A stretch of 64,000 nucleotides of DNA from Verrucomicrobiaceae bacterium (GCA_027489965.1 JAIXZA010000162.1:124001-188000); one strand, 5' to 3'. Shown: positions 16,684-25,414, counted from the stretch's first letter. Notes: generated by a model from the sequence alone, not told the origin. Numbers and translations: made by a program.

Positions 16684-17490
16684 TCAGTCTTCTGTGGGCA
16701 AAGAGCCGCCGTGACGCAGAGAGGCAAGAGCAGTGCCAAGTGCTACGGCACTGTCACGAAAACTTGTGACCACGGCATCTGTGGACTGGGCAAACTCGGC
16801 GGGAGTGCCCTGAAAATGCATGCGACCTTGATCCAGCAATGCCACGCGATCACTGGCAGCCATGGCTTCCTGCACGTCATGAGTCACAATGACGGCGGTG
16901 AAACCGAATTGTCTCTGATACTTAGCGATCATCAAAAACACCGCATTTCTCCGCAACGGATCCAGACCCGCCGTCGGTTCATCAAAAAGCACCAGTTCAG
17001 GGCGGGTCACGATAGCACGCGCCAAGGCCAAACGCTTCTGCATGCCGCCAGACATCTGGCTGGGATAACTGTGCAAATGCTGCTCTAGCTCAAGCTGACG
17101 CAGCGCCTCAAGACTGCGTTCCTGGATCTCCGCATCTGAGGCATCACTGGTTTGTTCCAATGGCAGACGCACGTTCTCCAGAGCTGTCAGGGAATCAAAC
17201 AGCGCGTTGCTTTGAAAAAGAAAACTGCAACGCCGACGAAACTCTGCACGAGTCACCGGATCAGTCGCAGTCAGTAGCTTCCCATCAAACAAGACCCGCC
17301 CTTCATCGGCGGGCATGATGTCAGCCAGGCATTTCAGAAAGACCGACTTCCCTGTGCCACTGCGCCCGAGAACCGTCACTAGGCTGCCTCTCGGCACATC
17401 GAGATCCGTGCCGGAAAGCACGATGTTATCGCCGAAGCGCTTATGCACGCCTTTGACTTGCAGGAGAAGAGAGGGAGGAGCTTCAGCCAT
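16684..17490 (-). CDS. mlaF: MlaF ABC transporter ATP-binding protein
   Basis: 268 residues. The complete ABC ATPase has Walker A 'GRSGTGKSVFLKC', a Q-loop in 'FLFQSNALFDSL', signature 'MSGGMQKRLALARAI', Walker B 'LVLFDEPTAGLDP' and switch histidine in 'VIVTHD'. The signature with the MQKR extension is typical of MlaF. It powers the MlaE permease and lies between mlaE (two bases upstream) and mlaD. No MlaB (STAS) gene is present in this cluster. Confidence 0.95.
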   Translation of the reverse strand: MAEAPPSLLLQVKGVHKRFGDNIVLSGTDLDVPRGSLVTVLGRSGTGKSVFLKCLADIMPADEGRVLFDGKLLTATDPVTRAEFRRRCSFLFQSNALFDSLTALENVRLPLEQTSDASDAEIQERSLEALRQLELEQHLHSYPSQMSGGMQKRLALARAIVTRPELVLFDEPTAGLDPLRRNAVFLMIAKYQRQFGFTAVIVTHDVQEAMAASDRVALLDQGRMHFQGTPAEFAQSTDAVVTSFRDSAVALGTALASLRHGGSLPTED

Positions 17491-17492
17491 GG

Positions 17493-18269
17493 TCAGACGA
17501 GAAAGGAAGTGATCACATAATCTGCCGCCAACACCAAAATGGAAGACTGCACCACCGCACGTGTCGTTGAAGCACTGACACCACGCGCCCCACTGGCGCG
17601 GCGATTGCGGTGGGTATTAAAACCGTGGTAGCAGCAGAGAGCGACTGTGAGCAAACCAAAAGTGGCTGCTTTGATGAAGCACTCATTCACATCCTGAGAA
17701 GCCACCGCGCGCTCTACCGCCGACCAATAAACACCAGGCTGAATTCCCAAAAGCAATGAGCCTGAAAGCGAGCCACCCCAGAGACCAACGGTCACAAACA
17801 GAGCCGTCTGCATGGGATACACCAAAATAGCGGCGATCAGGCGCGGTGTAATCAGAAAACCCAAACTGTTCACACCCATGGTTTCCAGAGCAGCGATCTG
17901 CTCTGAGTTCCGCTGAATGCCCAACTCTGCGGCTAAAGCAGAACCCGCCTGCCCGACCAGCATCAGCGCAGCCAAAACCGGTCCTAACTCACGCACAAGA
18001 CTCAGTGAAACCAGAGCCCCCAGAAGACTTTCAGAGCCAAAACGGTTCAGCACATAATACCCCTGAAGACCCAGCACCAAACCCGTGAACATGCCCACAA
18101 TCAAAATCACCGGCAAACAACGCACGCCCTGCTCAAATCCAGCGCGCGCAATGCGACGGAACAATCGCCTCGATCCGAAGATCGCCTGGAAAGATCGGAG
18201 AGTAAAAAGCGCAAAATCACCCAACCCGTAAACGAGTGTGAGTGTTTGTTTTCCGAGAAAGCTTACCAT
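17493..18269 (-). CDS. mlaE: MlaE ABC transporter permease
   Basis: About 258 residues of a multi-spanning permease. The family segments are 'LPVILIVGMFTGLVLGLQGYYVLNRFG' (in pieces), 'LVRELGPVLAALMLVGQAGSALAAELG' (in pieces) and 'LETMGVNSLGFLITPRLIA'. It forms the membrane core of the Mla phospholipid transporter. The ATG at 18269 ('MVSFLGKQ') is chosen because homologues start near there. A GTG at 18305 would add 12 basic residues and is the alternative. It is the first gene of mlaE-F-D-C-A, divergent from the rRNA methyltransferase gene at 18367. Confidence 0.92.
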   Translation of the reverse strand: MVSFLGKQTLTLVYGLGDFALFTLRSFQAIFGSRRLFRRIARAGFEQGVRCLPVILIVGMFTGLVLGLQGYYVLNRFGSESLLGALVSLSLVRELGPVLAALMLVGQAGSALAAELGIQRNSEQIAALETMGVNSLGFLITPRLIAAILVYPMQTALFVTVGLWGGSLSGSLLLGIQPGVYWSAVERAVASQDVNECFIKAATFGLLTVALCCYHGFNTHRNRRASGARGVSASTTRAVVQSSILVLAADYVITSFLV

Positions 18270-18366
18270 AAAACGATACCGCCTCTGTTTTAGATGAAAA
18301 GCCACACGGATGCAAACACACTCCGCATTTCTTGCGAGGATGCACGGACTGCGCTAGGCACCCAAG

Positions 18367-19149
18367 ATGCAGATCACCAGCTCCAGCAATGAACGAATCA
18401 AACACGCCCGCCGAGTGCGTGAAGGGCGCGAATCTGGGCTCATTTTCATCGAAGGGCTTCGCCTGGCTGAAGAGGCCGTGAACTCTGGACTGATCATCGA
18501 ATCATGTTTCAGCATACCTACTGAGGATCAACGAACAATCACCCTGCTCAGCAAGCTAAACGATCGCGACATCCCTATCTACCTGACGTTACCAAGCATC
18601 CTAGAGTCCCTCGGAGATACCGTGCAGACACAGGGAGTCATCCTGATTGCCCGACGGCCTCATCTGGCCACTTTGGATTTTTTTCAGCCAAAAGGCACCC
18701 TCTTTCTAGCGATGGATCGAGTGCAAGACCCTGGCAATATGGGAACTTTACTGCGCACGGCAGAAGCAGCTGGAACCAATGGCATCATGACACTTGGCGG
18801 CAGTGTCGATGTTTGTTCACCAAAAGTACTGCGCAGTTCCATGGGCTCTGCTTTCCGCCTGCCCGTGCTGACTCAGGTCACTCCAGAATCGCTCATAGCG
18901 CTCAAGGCGGAGCATCAACTGCAACTCGTGGCAGCGGCTGGAGAAGGAGATTTAGATTACACCGACTACGATTGGAGTCAGCCCACGATCCTACTGTTGG
19001 GTAATGAAGGCCGAGGCGTGGATCCTGACATCCTCAAGCAGTGTGATGCCCTTTTACGCATTCCGATGGCTCCTCAGGTGGAGTCCCTGAATGTTGCCAC
19101 CGCAGGTGCCGTCATGCTGTTTGAAGCGTCTCGGCAGCGGCGCAAGTGA
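18367..19149 (+). CDS. SpoU/TrmH-family RNA 2'-O-methyltransferase
   Basis: 260 residues. An N-terminal RNA-binding substrate domain ('SSSNERIKHARRVREGRESG', 'FIEGLRLAEEA') precedes a SPOUT knot domain with the three family motifs: 'DRVQDPGNMGTLLRTAEAAG' (~120), 'LLLGNEGRGVDP' (~210) and 'IPMAPQVESLNVATAGAVM' (~235). These enzymes methylate the ribose of specific rRNA or tRNA nucleotides using S-adenosylmethionine. The exact target (RlmB-like or other) cannot be assigned. It is a single gene, divergent from mlaE. Confidence 0.93.
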   Translation: MQITSSSNERIKHARRVREGRESGLIFIEGLRLAEEAVNSGLIIESCFSIPTEDQRTITLLSKLNDRDIPIYLTLPSILESLGDTVQTQGVILIARRPHLATLDFFQPKGTLFLAMDRVQDPGNMGTLLRTAEAAGTNGIMTLGGSVDVCSPKVLRSSMGSAFRLPVLTQVTPESLIALKAEHQLQLVAAAGEGDLDYTDYDWSQPTILLLGNEGRGVDPDILKQCDALLRIPMAPQVESLNVATAGAVMLFEASRQRRK

Positions 19150-19214
19150 TGCATCCTGAAAACGGCCATGGCTAAGACGAAAGCTCGCTGTCACAGCAAA
19201 CGTATTTCCTGATC

Positions 19215-20681
19215 ATGAATCCCTTGTTCGATTACCATCGTCTCCAGACGCGCCGCCAATTCTTTGGGGATACAGGGCTGCGTGTCGGTGGGATCGCACT
19301 GGCTTCCATGATGGGACAGGAGCTAGCTTCGGCCGCGCCTGCCAAAGGACTCGTGCATCCACCCATGCCGGGGCTGCCCCATTTTGCCCCAAAAGCAAAA
19401 CGCCTGATCTACCTGCACATGAATGGGGCGCCGTCACAGCTCGACCTTTGGGATCACAAGCCGCAGCTAAAGGCGTTTTTCGATAAAGATCTTCCGGAAA
19501 GCGTTCGCAATGGGCAACGCATCACCACCATGACCAGTGGTCAGTCGCGGCTAGCCGTGGCACCGTCCATGTTCCAATTCCAGCAGCATGGCAAAAGTGG
19601 CACCTGGGTGAGCGAGCTCATGCCATACACCGCCAAAATTGTGGATGAGTTGGCGCTGATCAAAACCGTCAACACCACTGCGATCAATCATGATCCAGCT
19701 TGCACCTTTGTCATGACTGGAAGTGAGGTTCCAGGCAAGGCCAGCATTGGCTCATGGCTGGCCTACGGACTTGGAAGCCTCAGCAATGATCTGCCGGCCT
19801 TTGTCGTCTTCACGCCCAGCTTCCCTGCCGCCAGCCAGGCACAGGCTTTGTTTACCCGCATGTGGAGCAGTGGTTACCTGCCCACCAAATACACCGGCGT
19901 TGCTCTGCGGGGCCAGGGTGATCCGGTGCTCTACGTCAAGAACCCGCCGGGCGTCAATGCCAGCGATCGGCGCACCATGCTGGATGCGCTGAACCAACTC
20001 AATCACATCCAGCACGACCGCATTGGCGACCCTGAAATCCAAACTCGAATCGCCCAATACGAAATGGCTTTTCGCATGCAGAGCAGTGTCCCTGAACTCA
20101 CGGATCTAGCAGGCGAGAGCAAAGCCACGCTCGACATGTACGGGGCAGATGTTCACCGCTCTGGCAGCTTCACTCACAGCGCCATCATGGCCCGACGTCT
20201 CATCGAACGTGGCACTCGCGTGGTACAGATTCTGCATCGTGGCTGGGACCAGCACAACAGTCTGCCCAAGCTCCTGCGCGGCCAGATTCAGGACACCGAT
20301 CAGGCTTGTGCGGCCCTAGTCATGGACCTCAAAGAACGCGGCTTACTGGAAGACACGCTCGTCGTCTGGGGAGGCGAGTTTGGACGGACGGTTTACTCCC
20401 AGGGCACACTCACGCAAGACAACTACGGCCGCGATCATCATCCACGCAATTTCTGCATGTGGATGGCAGGCGGCGGTGTCAAAGGAGGCACCGTTTATGG
20501 AGAGACGGATGACTTCAGCTACAACATCGTGAAAGACCCCGTCCACATCAATGACCTCAATGCCACGATTCTGCATCTCATGGGAATTGATCACTCACGA
20601 TTCAGCTTCAAATTCCAAGGTCTGGATCAGCGACTCACAGGCGTCGAAGAACATCACGTGGTCAAAGGTGTGCTGGCTTAG
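19215..20681 (+). CDS. DUF1501 (PF07394) Tat-exported protein
   Basis: 488 residues. A twin-arginine type leader ('TRRQFFGDTGLRVGGIALAS', ~12-31) fits export of a folded protein. The DUF1501 core, related to the sulfatase/alkaline phosphatase fold, shows 'HMNGAPSQLDLWDHKP', 'HDPACTFVMTGSE', 'RGWDQHNSLPKLLRGQI', 'VVWGGEFGRTVYS' and 'GRDHHPRNFCMWMAGGG'. In planctomycetes and verrucomicrobia this family is usually encoded next to a DUF1549/DUF1553 cytochrome-type partner, which is absent here. The substrate is unknown. Its TAG stop shares one base with the palindromic element that follows. Confidence 0.9.
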   Translation: MNPLFDYHRLQTRRQFFGDTGLRVGGIALASMMGQELASAAPAKGLVHPPMPGLPHFAPKAKRLIYLHMNGAPSQLDLWDHKPQLKAFFDKDLPESVRNGQRITTMTSGQSRLAVAPSMFQFQQHGKSGTWVSELMPYTAKIVDELALIKTVNTTAINHDPACTFVMTGSEVPGKASIGSWLAYGLGSLSNDLPAFVVFTPSFPAASQAQALFTRMWSSGYLPTKYTGVALRGQGDPVLYVKNPPGVNASDRRTMLDALNQLNHIQHDRIGDPEIQTRIAQYEMAFRMQSSVPELTDLAGESKATLDMYGADVHRSGSFTHSAIMARRLIERGTRVVQILHRGWDQHNSLPKLLRGQIQDTDQACAALVMDLKERGLLEDTLVVWGGEFGRTVYSQGTLTQDNYGRDHHPRNFCMWMAGGGVKGGTVYGETDDFSYNIVKDPVHINDLNATILHLMGIDHSRFSFKFQGLDQRLTGVEEHHVVKGVLA

Positions 20682-20839
20682 GGACTCTGACAGAATTTAT
20701 TATCCAAATTTACTTGGTCTTTAAACCTCTGGCTTCGTTGCGCCTCAGTTACAGATCGCTCAGATATGCTCCTTCGTTGCGCCTTGCCAGAGGCTCAAAT
20801 GCCAGCGCAGCTTTAGATAATAAATTCTGTCCGAGTCCC
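20681..20839. repeat. 159-bp palindromic element between convergent genes
   Basis: The 24-base left arm (20681-20704, starting gggactctgaca) and right arm (20816-20839) are inverted copies with one mismatch. Inside are a second inverted pair (cctctggc at 20726-20733, gccagagg at 20786-20793) and a direct repeat of ttcgttgcgcct at 20734-20745 and 20773-20784. The element starts on the last base of the DUF1501 stop codon and ends one base before the sigma-factor stop codon, so it fills the gap exactly. It may be a MITE- or REP-like element, or a bidirectional terminator. Confidence 0.8.
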
Positions 20840-21523
20840 TTAATCCTCGCCTAAATGGCTGGCCAGATGCTTTCGAAGTTCGGTCCGTGCTCGGAACAGT
20901 AAGCTCTTCACCGCTGGTAGTGACATCTTTAAAACCTCACATATCTGCTCATACGGTAAATCCTGCTGCTGCCGCATGATGACGGCCAGACGCTGCTTCT
21001 CTGGCAACGCCGCGATGGCCAAATCCAAAGCTCTTTCGAGTTCATCCTGCTGCGTGATGCAATCGGGTGCAGGTGCCGTATGATCGGTGTATTGACGCTG
21101 CGGCAGGTCGTCATCAGCCTCCGTTTCCAGTGCCACTTCCTTCCGACGGGTACGGCGGCGGCTCTCATTAAAAACAAGATTCCGCATGATGGTAAAGAGC
21201 CAAGTCGTGAACTTTGCCGTCGGCTCATAACGCGGCGCACTTTTCCAAACACGGATAAACACCTGCTGGGCAATATCGTGCGCATCATCTAAGTTCCCAA
21301 GCATGCGAGATGCCGTGCCAATCATGATACCTTGATGCAATTCGACCAATCGTTCAAAGGCCCGAACATCGCCTTCCTTGACCCGTAGCATGAGCCGCAC
21401 GCTCTCTTCATCGCATGAAGTGTCCTCCGTGGCAGCAGTCACGTTAGACGGGGTAGGTGCGGGCCATTCCGGATCTGGCATGACAAAAGAGGGCAGAAGA
21501 CTCACGACGCTAGCGGCAGTCAT
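20840..21523 (-). CDS. ECF-type RNA polymerase sigma factor
   Basis: 227 residues. A ~40-residue low-complexity N terminus is followed by sigma region 2 ('FERLVELHQGIMIGTASRMLGNLDDAHDIAQQVFIRVWKS' read in pieces, and 'TWLFTIMRNLVFNESRRRTRR' in pieces). Region 4 follows ('ALPEKQRLAVIMRQQQDLPYEQICEVLKMSLPAVKSLLFRARTELR', in pieces), with the helix-turn-helix that reads the -35 element. There is no sigma-1.1 or region 3, so it is of the ECF class. No anti-sigma gene adjoins it. ATG codons further in (for example at 21475) are alternative starts. Confidence 0.9.
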   Translation of the reverse strand: MTAASVVSLLPSFVMPDPEWPAPTPSNVTAATEDTSCDEESVRLMLRVKEGDVRAFERLVELHQGIMIGTASRMLGNLDDAHDIAQQVFIRVWKSAPRYEPTAKFTTWLFTIMRNLVFNESRRRTRRKEVALETEADDDLPQRQYTDHTAPAPDCITQQDELERALDLAIAALPEKQRLAVIMRQQQDLPYEQICEVLKMSLPAVKSLLFRARTELRKHLASHLGED

Positions 21524-21627
21524 GACTCACTTCAACCTCGCTCAGCCAGATGGGTTGCATAAAAAGTTGGCCCTAGATCCTGCCTGATCTCTTGCGTGCA
21601 CGCTTCCCATGCGCTTAGTGCCTCAAC

Positions 21628-22476
21628 GTGAAATTCCGCCATCCCAAACACGACGTTTTCATCCCCGATCAAACGGAACCCTTTACCGCCTTACGCCGCG
21701 TCACGCATCTGGGCATTGTTTCTCACCAAGACGATCTGGAAATCGCCGCCTACCATGGCATCACCGAGTGCTTTAAAACCGAGGACAAATGGTTCGGCGG
21801 TGTCGTCGTCACCGACGGCTCCGGCAGCCCGCGCAAAGGTCCGTATGAAAAATACACTGATGACGAGATGCAGCAGGTGCGCTTGATCGAACAGCGCAAA
21901 GCCGCCTATGTCGGTGAATACAGCTTCATGGCCCAGCTCGGTTATCCAAGTGAAGAAGTCAAAGAACAGCGCAACGGTCCCGTCGTCGAGGATATCAAAT
22001 TCATCCTGGAACATACCCAGCCGCAGATCGTCTATCTGCACAATCCCTGTGACCGCCATGACACCCATGTGGCTACCTTCCTACGCTGCCTCGAAGCCAT
22101 CCGCGCGCTGCCCGCCGACATGCGCCCTAAGAAAGTCTATGGCTGCGAAGTCTGGCGGAAGCTCGACTGGCTGCTGAAGGAAGATAAAGTCATGCTCTGG
22201 GTGGATAAGCATCCCCACATGCTGCGTCCTCTTCTGGGTGTCTTTGACAGCCAGATCAGTGGTGGCAAGCGCTACGATCTTGCCGAAGAAGGCCTGCGCC
22301 ATGCCAATGCGACCTACTTTGACTCCCACACGACCGATAATACCAGCCTGCTCTCCTTCGCATTGGACCTCACGCCACTTGTCGAAGACGATCAACTGGA
22401 TGTGCAGGAATACACCCTTGGTTATGTGCGCCGTTTGGAAAAGGACGTAGCTGAGCGCATGAAGCGCTTTGTTTAA
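21628..22476 (+). CDS. PIG-L family deacetylase
   Basis: 282 residues from a GTG at 21628; no ATG preserves the conserved start. The LmbE/PIG-L zinc site appears as 'GIVSHQDDLEIAAYHG' (~32), the variant in which HPDD is replaced by HQDD. The distal histidine pair is in 'DRHDTHVAT' (~150). These enzymes remove N-acetyl groups from sugar or amine substrates, and here the substrate is unknown. The protein has no signal peptide. The next gene begins nine bases after the stop, so the two are probably one transcription unit. Confidence 0.88.
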   Translation: MKFRHPKHDVFIPDQTEPFTALRRVTHLGIVSHQDDLEIAAYHGITECFKTEDKWFGGVVVTDGSGSPRKGPYEKYTDDEMQQVRLIEQRKAAYVGEYSFMAQLGYPSEEVKEQRNGPVVEDIKFILEHTQPQIVYLHNPCDRHDTHVATFLRCLEAIRALPADMRPKKVYGCEVWRKLDWLLKEDKVMLWVDKHPHMLRPLLGVFDSQISGGKRYDLAEEGLRHANATYFDSHTTDNTSLLSFALDLTPLVEDDQLDVQEYTLGYVRRLEKDVAERMKRFV

Positions 22477-22485
22477 TCGACGGCT

Positions 22486-23493
22486 ATGCATCCATTAGCC
22501 GCTTTCTCGGTCCTCGCCTCAGTGGCGATTCTGACGTCTGGCTGCAGCCAAATGAATGGTCATGGACCCATCAGTGCTGGGACCCTGCAGAAGCTACAAT
22601 CTCGTAGCATGACAAAGGCAGACTTTATCGGCCAACTCAAAGTCATGGACCCAAACATACGGTCCACCCTCCCGATCGGCAAAGTCTCTCTGCCCTTTGA
22701 TTTTAAAGCCAAGACACCCGTCATCCAAGCGGCAGGCCCCGATGATCAGGCACTTTCCATGCTCTTCGATACAGGTGCTGCCCGCACGGTTCTTGGCGCT
22801 AGTACTGCCGTGAAGAGCAAAGTGCACACCATTCACGCCCAGGAGGCCATGTCCACCATGCTCGGTGTTGTTGGCAATGAACACGGGCTTGTCGGCGTCA
22901 TCCGTCCGCTACGACTGGGTTCCTGGACCTTACCAGCCTACCCCTGCTTTGTGAGGCTGCATGAATCCTTTGGTGAGGGCATAGCCTATCCTTCGGACAT
23001 TCTCGGCTTTGACATTCCAGCACGTTACTGCTCACAGCTCACCTTTGATTATCCGAATGAGCGGATCATCTTATCCTTCCAGGAAAACTTTAAACTCAGG
23101 GATGGCATGCACTCGGCCTCCGTGCCCTTTACTATCGAAAAAGGCGTCCCCATTGTCAAAGTACAGGCCAAAGGCGTGACATGGACCAGCCTCATTGATA
23201 CCGGATCTTTTAACGGCGTCGAAATCAATGAAGCCGTGGCCAAACAACTCGGTGTCCAGGATCAAGGCATCATCGTCGAAGGCCTCACCCTCGTCGCCGT
23301 CGGCGGCATGATCAGTTCAGACAAAGCCAAGCTGCGCACCGTCAAACTGCCTGAAATCAAACTACTGGGCGGTACCTATAAACAGGCCGAAGTCGATATT
23401 TCACCCGGACCACCGCGCATTGGTTCGTTCTTCCTCAAAGACTACCGAGTCACCTTTGATTTCCGAACCCATCGCCTCTGGCTAGAATGGTGA
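22486..23493 (+). CDS. Lipoprotein with two retropepsin-like aspartyl protease domains
   Basis: 335 residues. A lipobox 'LTSGC' (~17-21) indicates a lipoprotein. Two Asp-Thr-Gly active-site motifs occur in one chain: 'MLFDTGAARTVLG' (~93) and 'SLIDTGSFNGVEI' (~237). Each is followed by flap-like and hydrophobic-Gly segments ('DILGFDIPA' and 'IGSFFLKDYRVTFDF'), as in the clan AA aspartyl proteases. Retropepsins normally dimerise to bring two aspartates together; this duplicated chain could form the pair itself. The stop codon abuts the stop of the convergent DUF1501 gene. Confidence 0.85.
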   Translation: MHPLAAFSVLASVAILTSGCSQMNGHGPISAGTLQKLQSRSMTKADFIGQLKVMDPNIRSTLPIGKVSLPFDFKAKTPVIQAAGPDDQALSMLFDTGAARTVLGASTAVKSKVHTIHAQEAMSTMLGVVGNEHGLVGVIRPLRLGSWTLPAYPCFVRLHESFGEGIAYPSDILGFDIPARYCSQLTFDYPNERIILSFQENFKLRDGMHSASVPFTIEKGVPIVKVQAKGVTWTSLIDTGSFNGVEINEAVAKQLGVQDQGIIVEGLTLVAVGGMISSDKAKLRTVKLPEIKLLGGTYKQAEVDISPGPPRIGSFFLKDYRVTFDFRTHRLWLEW

Positions 23494-24759
23494 TCAGCTA
23501 AACAGGGCCGACACTGCTTTACCCCCATCTGTAATCGGCACAGGACGAGTCCCATCCATGAGTTCCTTGCTTGGATCTATGCCCATCGCTGCATGGATCG
23601 TCGCATGAAAGTCCACCAAGGGCACAGGATTCTCCACGGGCTTTTTAGAAAGCTCATCGGTGACACCGTAAGCACCGCAGTGCTTCAGACCACCACCCGC
23701 AAGCACCATGGAAAACGTCGTGCCCTGATGACCACGACCACCGCGTCCATCAAATTCAGGTGGCCGCCCAAACTCTGTGCCCACCACGACCAGTGTCTTG
23801 TCTAAAAGATTGTTTTTCTTCAGATCCCGAATCAATGCTGCCAGGGCCGTATCCAGTTCTTGAATGAGCAGATGTTGGTTTTGAAACCCTTCATTATGAA
23901 TGTCCCAGCCCGTGCCATTCATGAAGTTCAAGTTGTGCGATACCTCAATAAAACGCACCCCAGCCTGCACTAAGCGGCGTGACAATAAGCAACGCTGGCC
24001 AAACTCCCCACCATACTCATTGCGCAGAGTGTCAGATTCTTCCTTGAGATTGAAATGACGCATGAATTTCGGTCCCGCAAGACGCAAGGCCTCCTGCTGT
24101 GCCTGCTCATAATCCGCTGCCGCAGAGCCTTTCACGGTCCTAGCCATCAGAGGCTTCAACAACTGATGACGAATCTCCGCCCGTTTCTCATCCACATATT
24201 CAGGTCGCGTAAACCCAGAAGGCCCCGTGTTTGTATCCGTCAGATAAACATAGCCACTTTTGGCTCCCAGAAAACCTGGGCCGCGGCTGACATTAGGATA
24301 ACCAATCAACATGTAAGCCGGCACATCCGCACTAGCCGCACCGCGCTGATTGGCGATGATGGAGCCAATACTCGGATACACCACATTCCCGGAAATCATG
24401 CGGCCCGTATGCACAATGTTCGTGGCAAAAGCATGCTCATCGATAACGTGATGATTCACCGTCCGCATCACCGTCACATGCTCCATGACCTTGGCCGTAC
24501 GACTCAGATGCTCCGTCACTTGTACACCCTTCACACTTGTATCAATCGACTTATACAGTGACCCCGCCTTCTGCGGCTTACCCAGGTTGTTGCCCAGCTT
24601 CTTGGGATCAAACGTATCAATTTGAGCCATCCCACCACCCAACCAAATAAAGATGCAATGCTCTGCCTTTCCCTTAGGCACATGCACAGGCGTTTGATTC
24701 GCCATTAGCGGCGCAGCTGCAAAGGCAGCAGAGGAAGAAAGAAAGGAACGGCGTTTCAT
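23494..24759 (-). CDS. DUF1501 (PF07394) Tat-exported protein, second copy
   Basis: 421 residues from the ATG at 24759, which has 'gggtgat' immediately upstream. An ATG three codons earlier is possible. The leader 'MKRRSFLSSSAAFAAAPLMA' is a twin-arginine signal. The DUF1501 core shows 'CIFIWLGGGMAQIDTFDPKK', 'RTVNHHVIDEHAFATNIVHTGR' (in pieces), 'GWDIHNEGFQNQHLLIQELD', 'VVVGTEFGRPPEFDGRGGRGHQG' (in pieces) and 'FSMVLAGGGLKH'. It is only distantly similar to the DUF1501 protein at 19215, so this is a different subfamily. No DUF1549/DUF1553 partner is nearby. Confidence 0.9.
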   Translation of the reverse strand: MKRRSFLSSSAAFAAAPLMANQTPVHVPKGKAEHCIFIWLGGGMAQIDTFDPKKLGNNLGKPQKAGSLYKSIDTSVKGVQVTEHLSRTAKVMEHVTVMRTVNHHVIDEHAFATNIVHTGRMISGNVVYPSIGSIIANQRGAASADVPAYMLIGYPNVSRGPGFLGAKSGYVYLTDTNTGPSGFTRPEYVDEKRAEIRHQLLKPLMARTVKGSAAADYEQAQQEALRLAGPKFMRHFNLKEESDTLRNEYGGEFGQRCLLSRRLVQAGVRFIEVSHNLNFMNGTGWDIHNEGFQNQHLLIQELDTALAALIRDLKKNNLLDKTLVVVGTEFGRPPEFDGRGGRGHQGTTFSMVLAGGGLKHCGAYGVTDELSKKPVENPVPLVDFHATIHAAMGIDPSKELMDGTRPVPITDGGKAVSALFS

Positions 24760-24869
24760 ATCACCCATTTAACGCTGCCATAAGCCTCTTTTCACTCCAA
24801 CAATCACCTCACTTTCGTGGGGGTGCTAAATTCCTTGGATGTTCCAATAAGCTGATTATGTTCTGATTC

Positions 24870-25307
24870 ATGGCTACCATTCTGGGATCATCTGGGTTAT
24901 GCGTGCTTCTCTGGCTAATGTTTGAAAACAGAGAATGCTTTCTGGGTGCATGGAAGTCTAGACATTGGAAATCAACCAGTGCTCAAATCACAGACATTCA
25001 AGATCACATCTACCTATCAGATGTGTTTACTAAATATTCGGGCTCCTCAGTTGTAGAGCGCAAAAGTCGAACATACACCTTTTGTTATGTCGTAAACGAC
25101 GCCTCCTATCAATCTAATCGATATGCTTTTGATGATTCGTTAATCAAAGGAGAATCCGACATACGCAAAGGAGACAAAGTAACGATTTTCTATGACCCAA
25201 TCAACCCCCAGGAATCTGTAGTGATACGCGGCCTGTCTTTGAATATAGTGTGGATGCCCCTACTAGTGCTCTACGTGCTATTATGGACACTTTGGCATAC
25301 CGTGTGA
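24870..25307 (+). CDS. DUF3592 family membrane protein
   Basis: 145 residues with one hydrophobic segment at each end (~5-20 and ~122-142). The soluble domain between them has the DUF3592 pattern: 'WKSTSAQITDIQ', 'RTYTFCYVVNDASYQSNRYAF' (in pieces), 'KGDKVTIFYDPINPQESVV' and a closing membrane helix. The function of this family is unknown. The gene is A+T-rich and stands alone, convergent to the giant gene with a hairpin between them. Confidence 0.8.
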   Translation: MATILGSSGLCVLLWLMFENRECFLGAWKSRHWKSTSAQITDIQDHIYLSDVFTKYSGSSVVERKSRTYTFCYVVNDASYQSNRYAFDDSLIKGESDIRKGDKVTIFYDPINPQESVVIRGLSLNIVWMPLLVLYVLLWTLWHTV

Positions 25308-25360
25308 AATGCTTCGGTCTTTAGTTTCAACGATCCTTCACCCCACCTGAGTACGTTGAC

Positions 25361-25414
25361 GAAAAAATGATCAGCACTTCTCAAAAAGAACCTCTTTTCA
25401 AGAAGCACCGTGAT
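25361..25414 (-). terminator. Intrinsic terminator of the giant gene
   Basis: On the minus strand an imperfect ~45-base hairpin (25369-25414) has outer arms gatca/gatc and an inner 13-base stem with two mismatches. A run of T residues follows (the a-run at 25362-25367 on the plus strand). It starts 16 bases downstream of the giant gene's stop codon. In the other direction it is followed only by 'tttaaa', so its effect on the convergent DUF3592 gene should be weaker. Confidence 0.65.
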
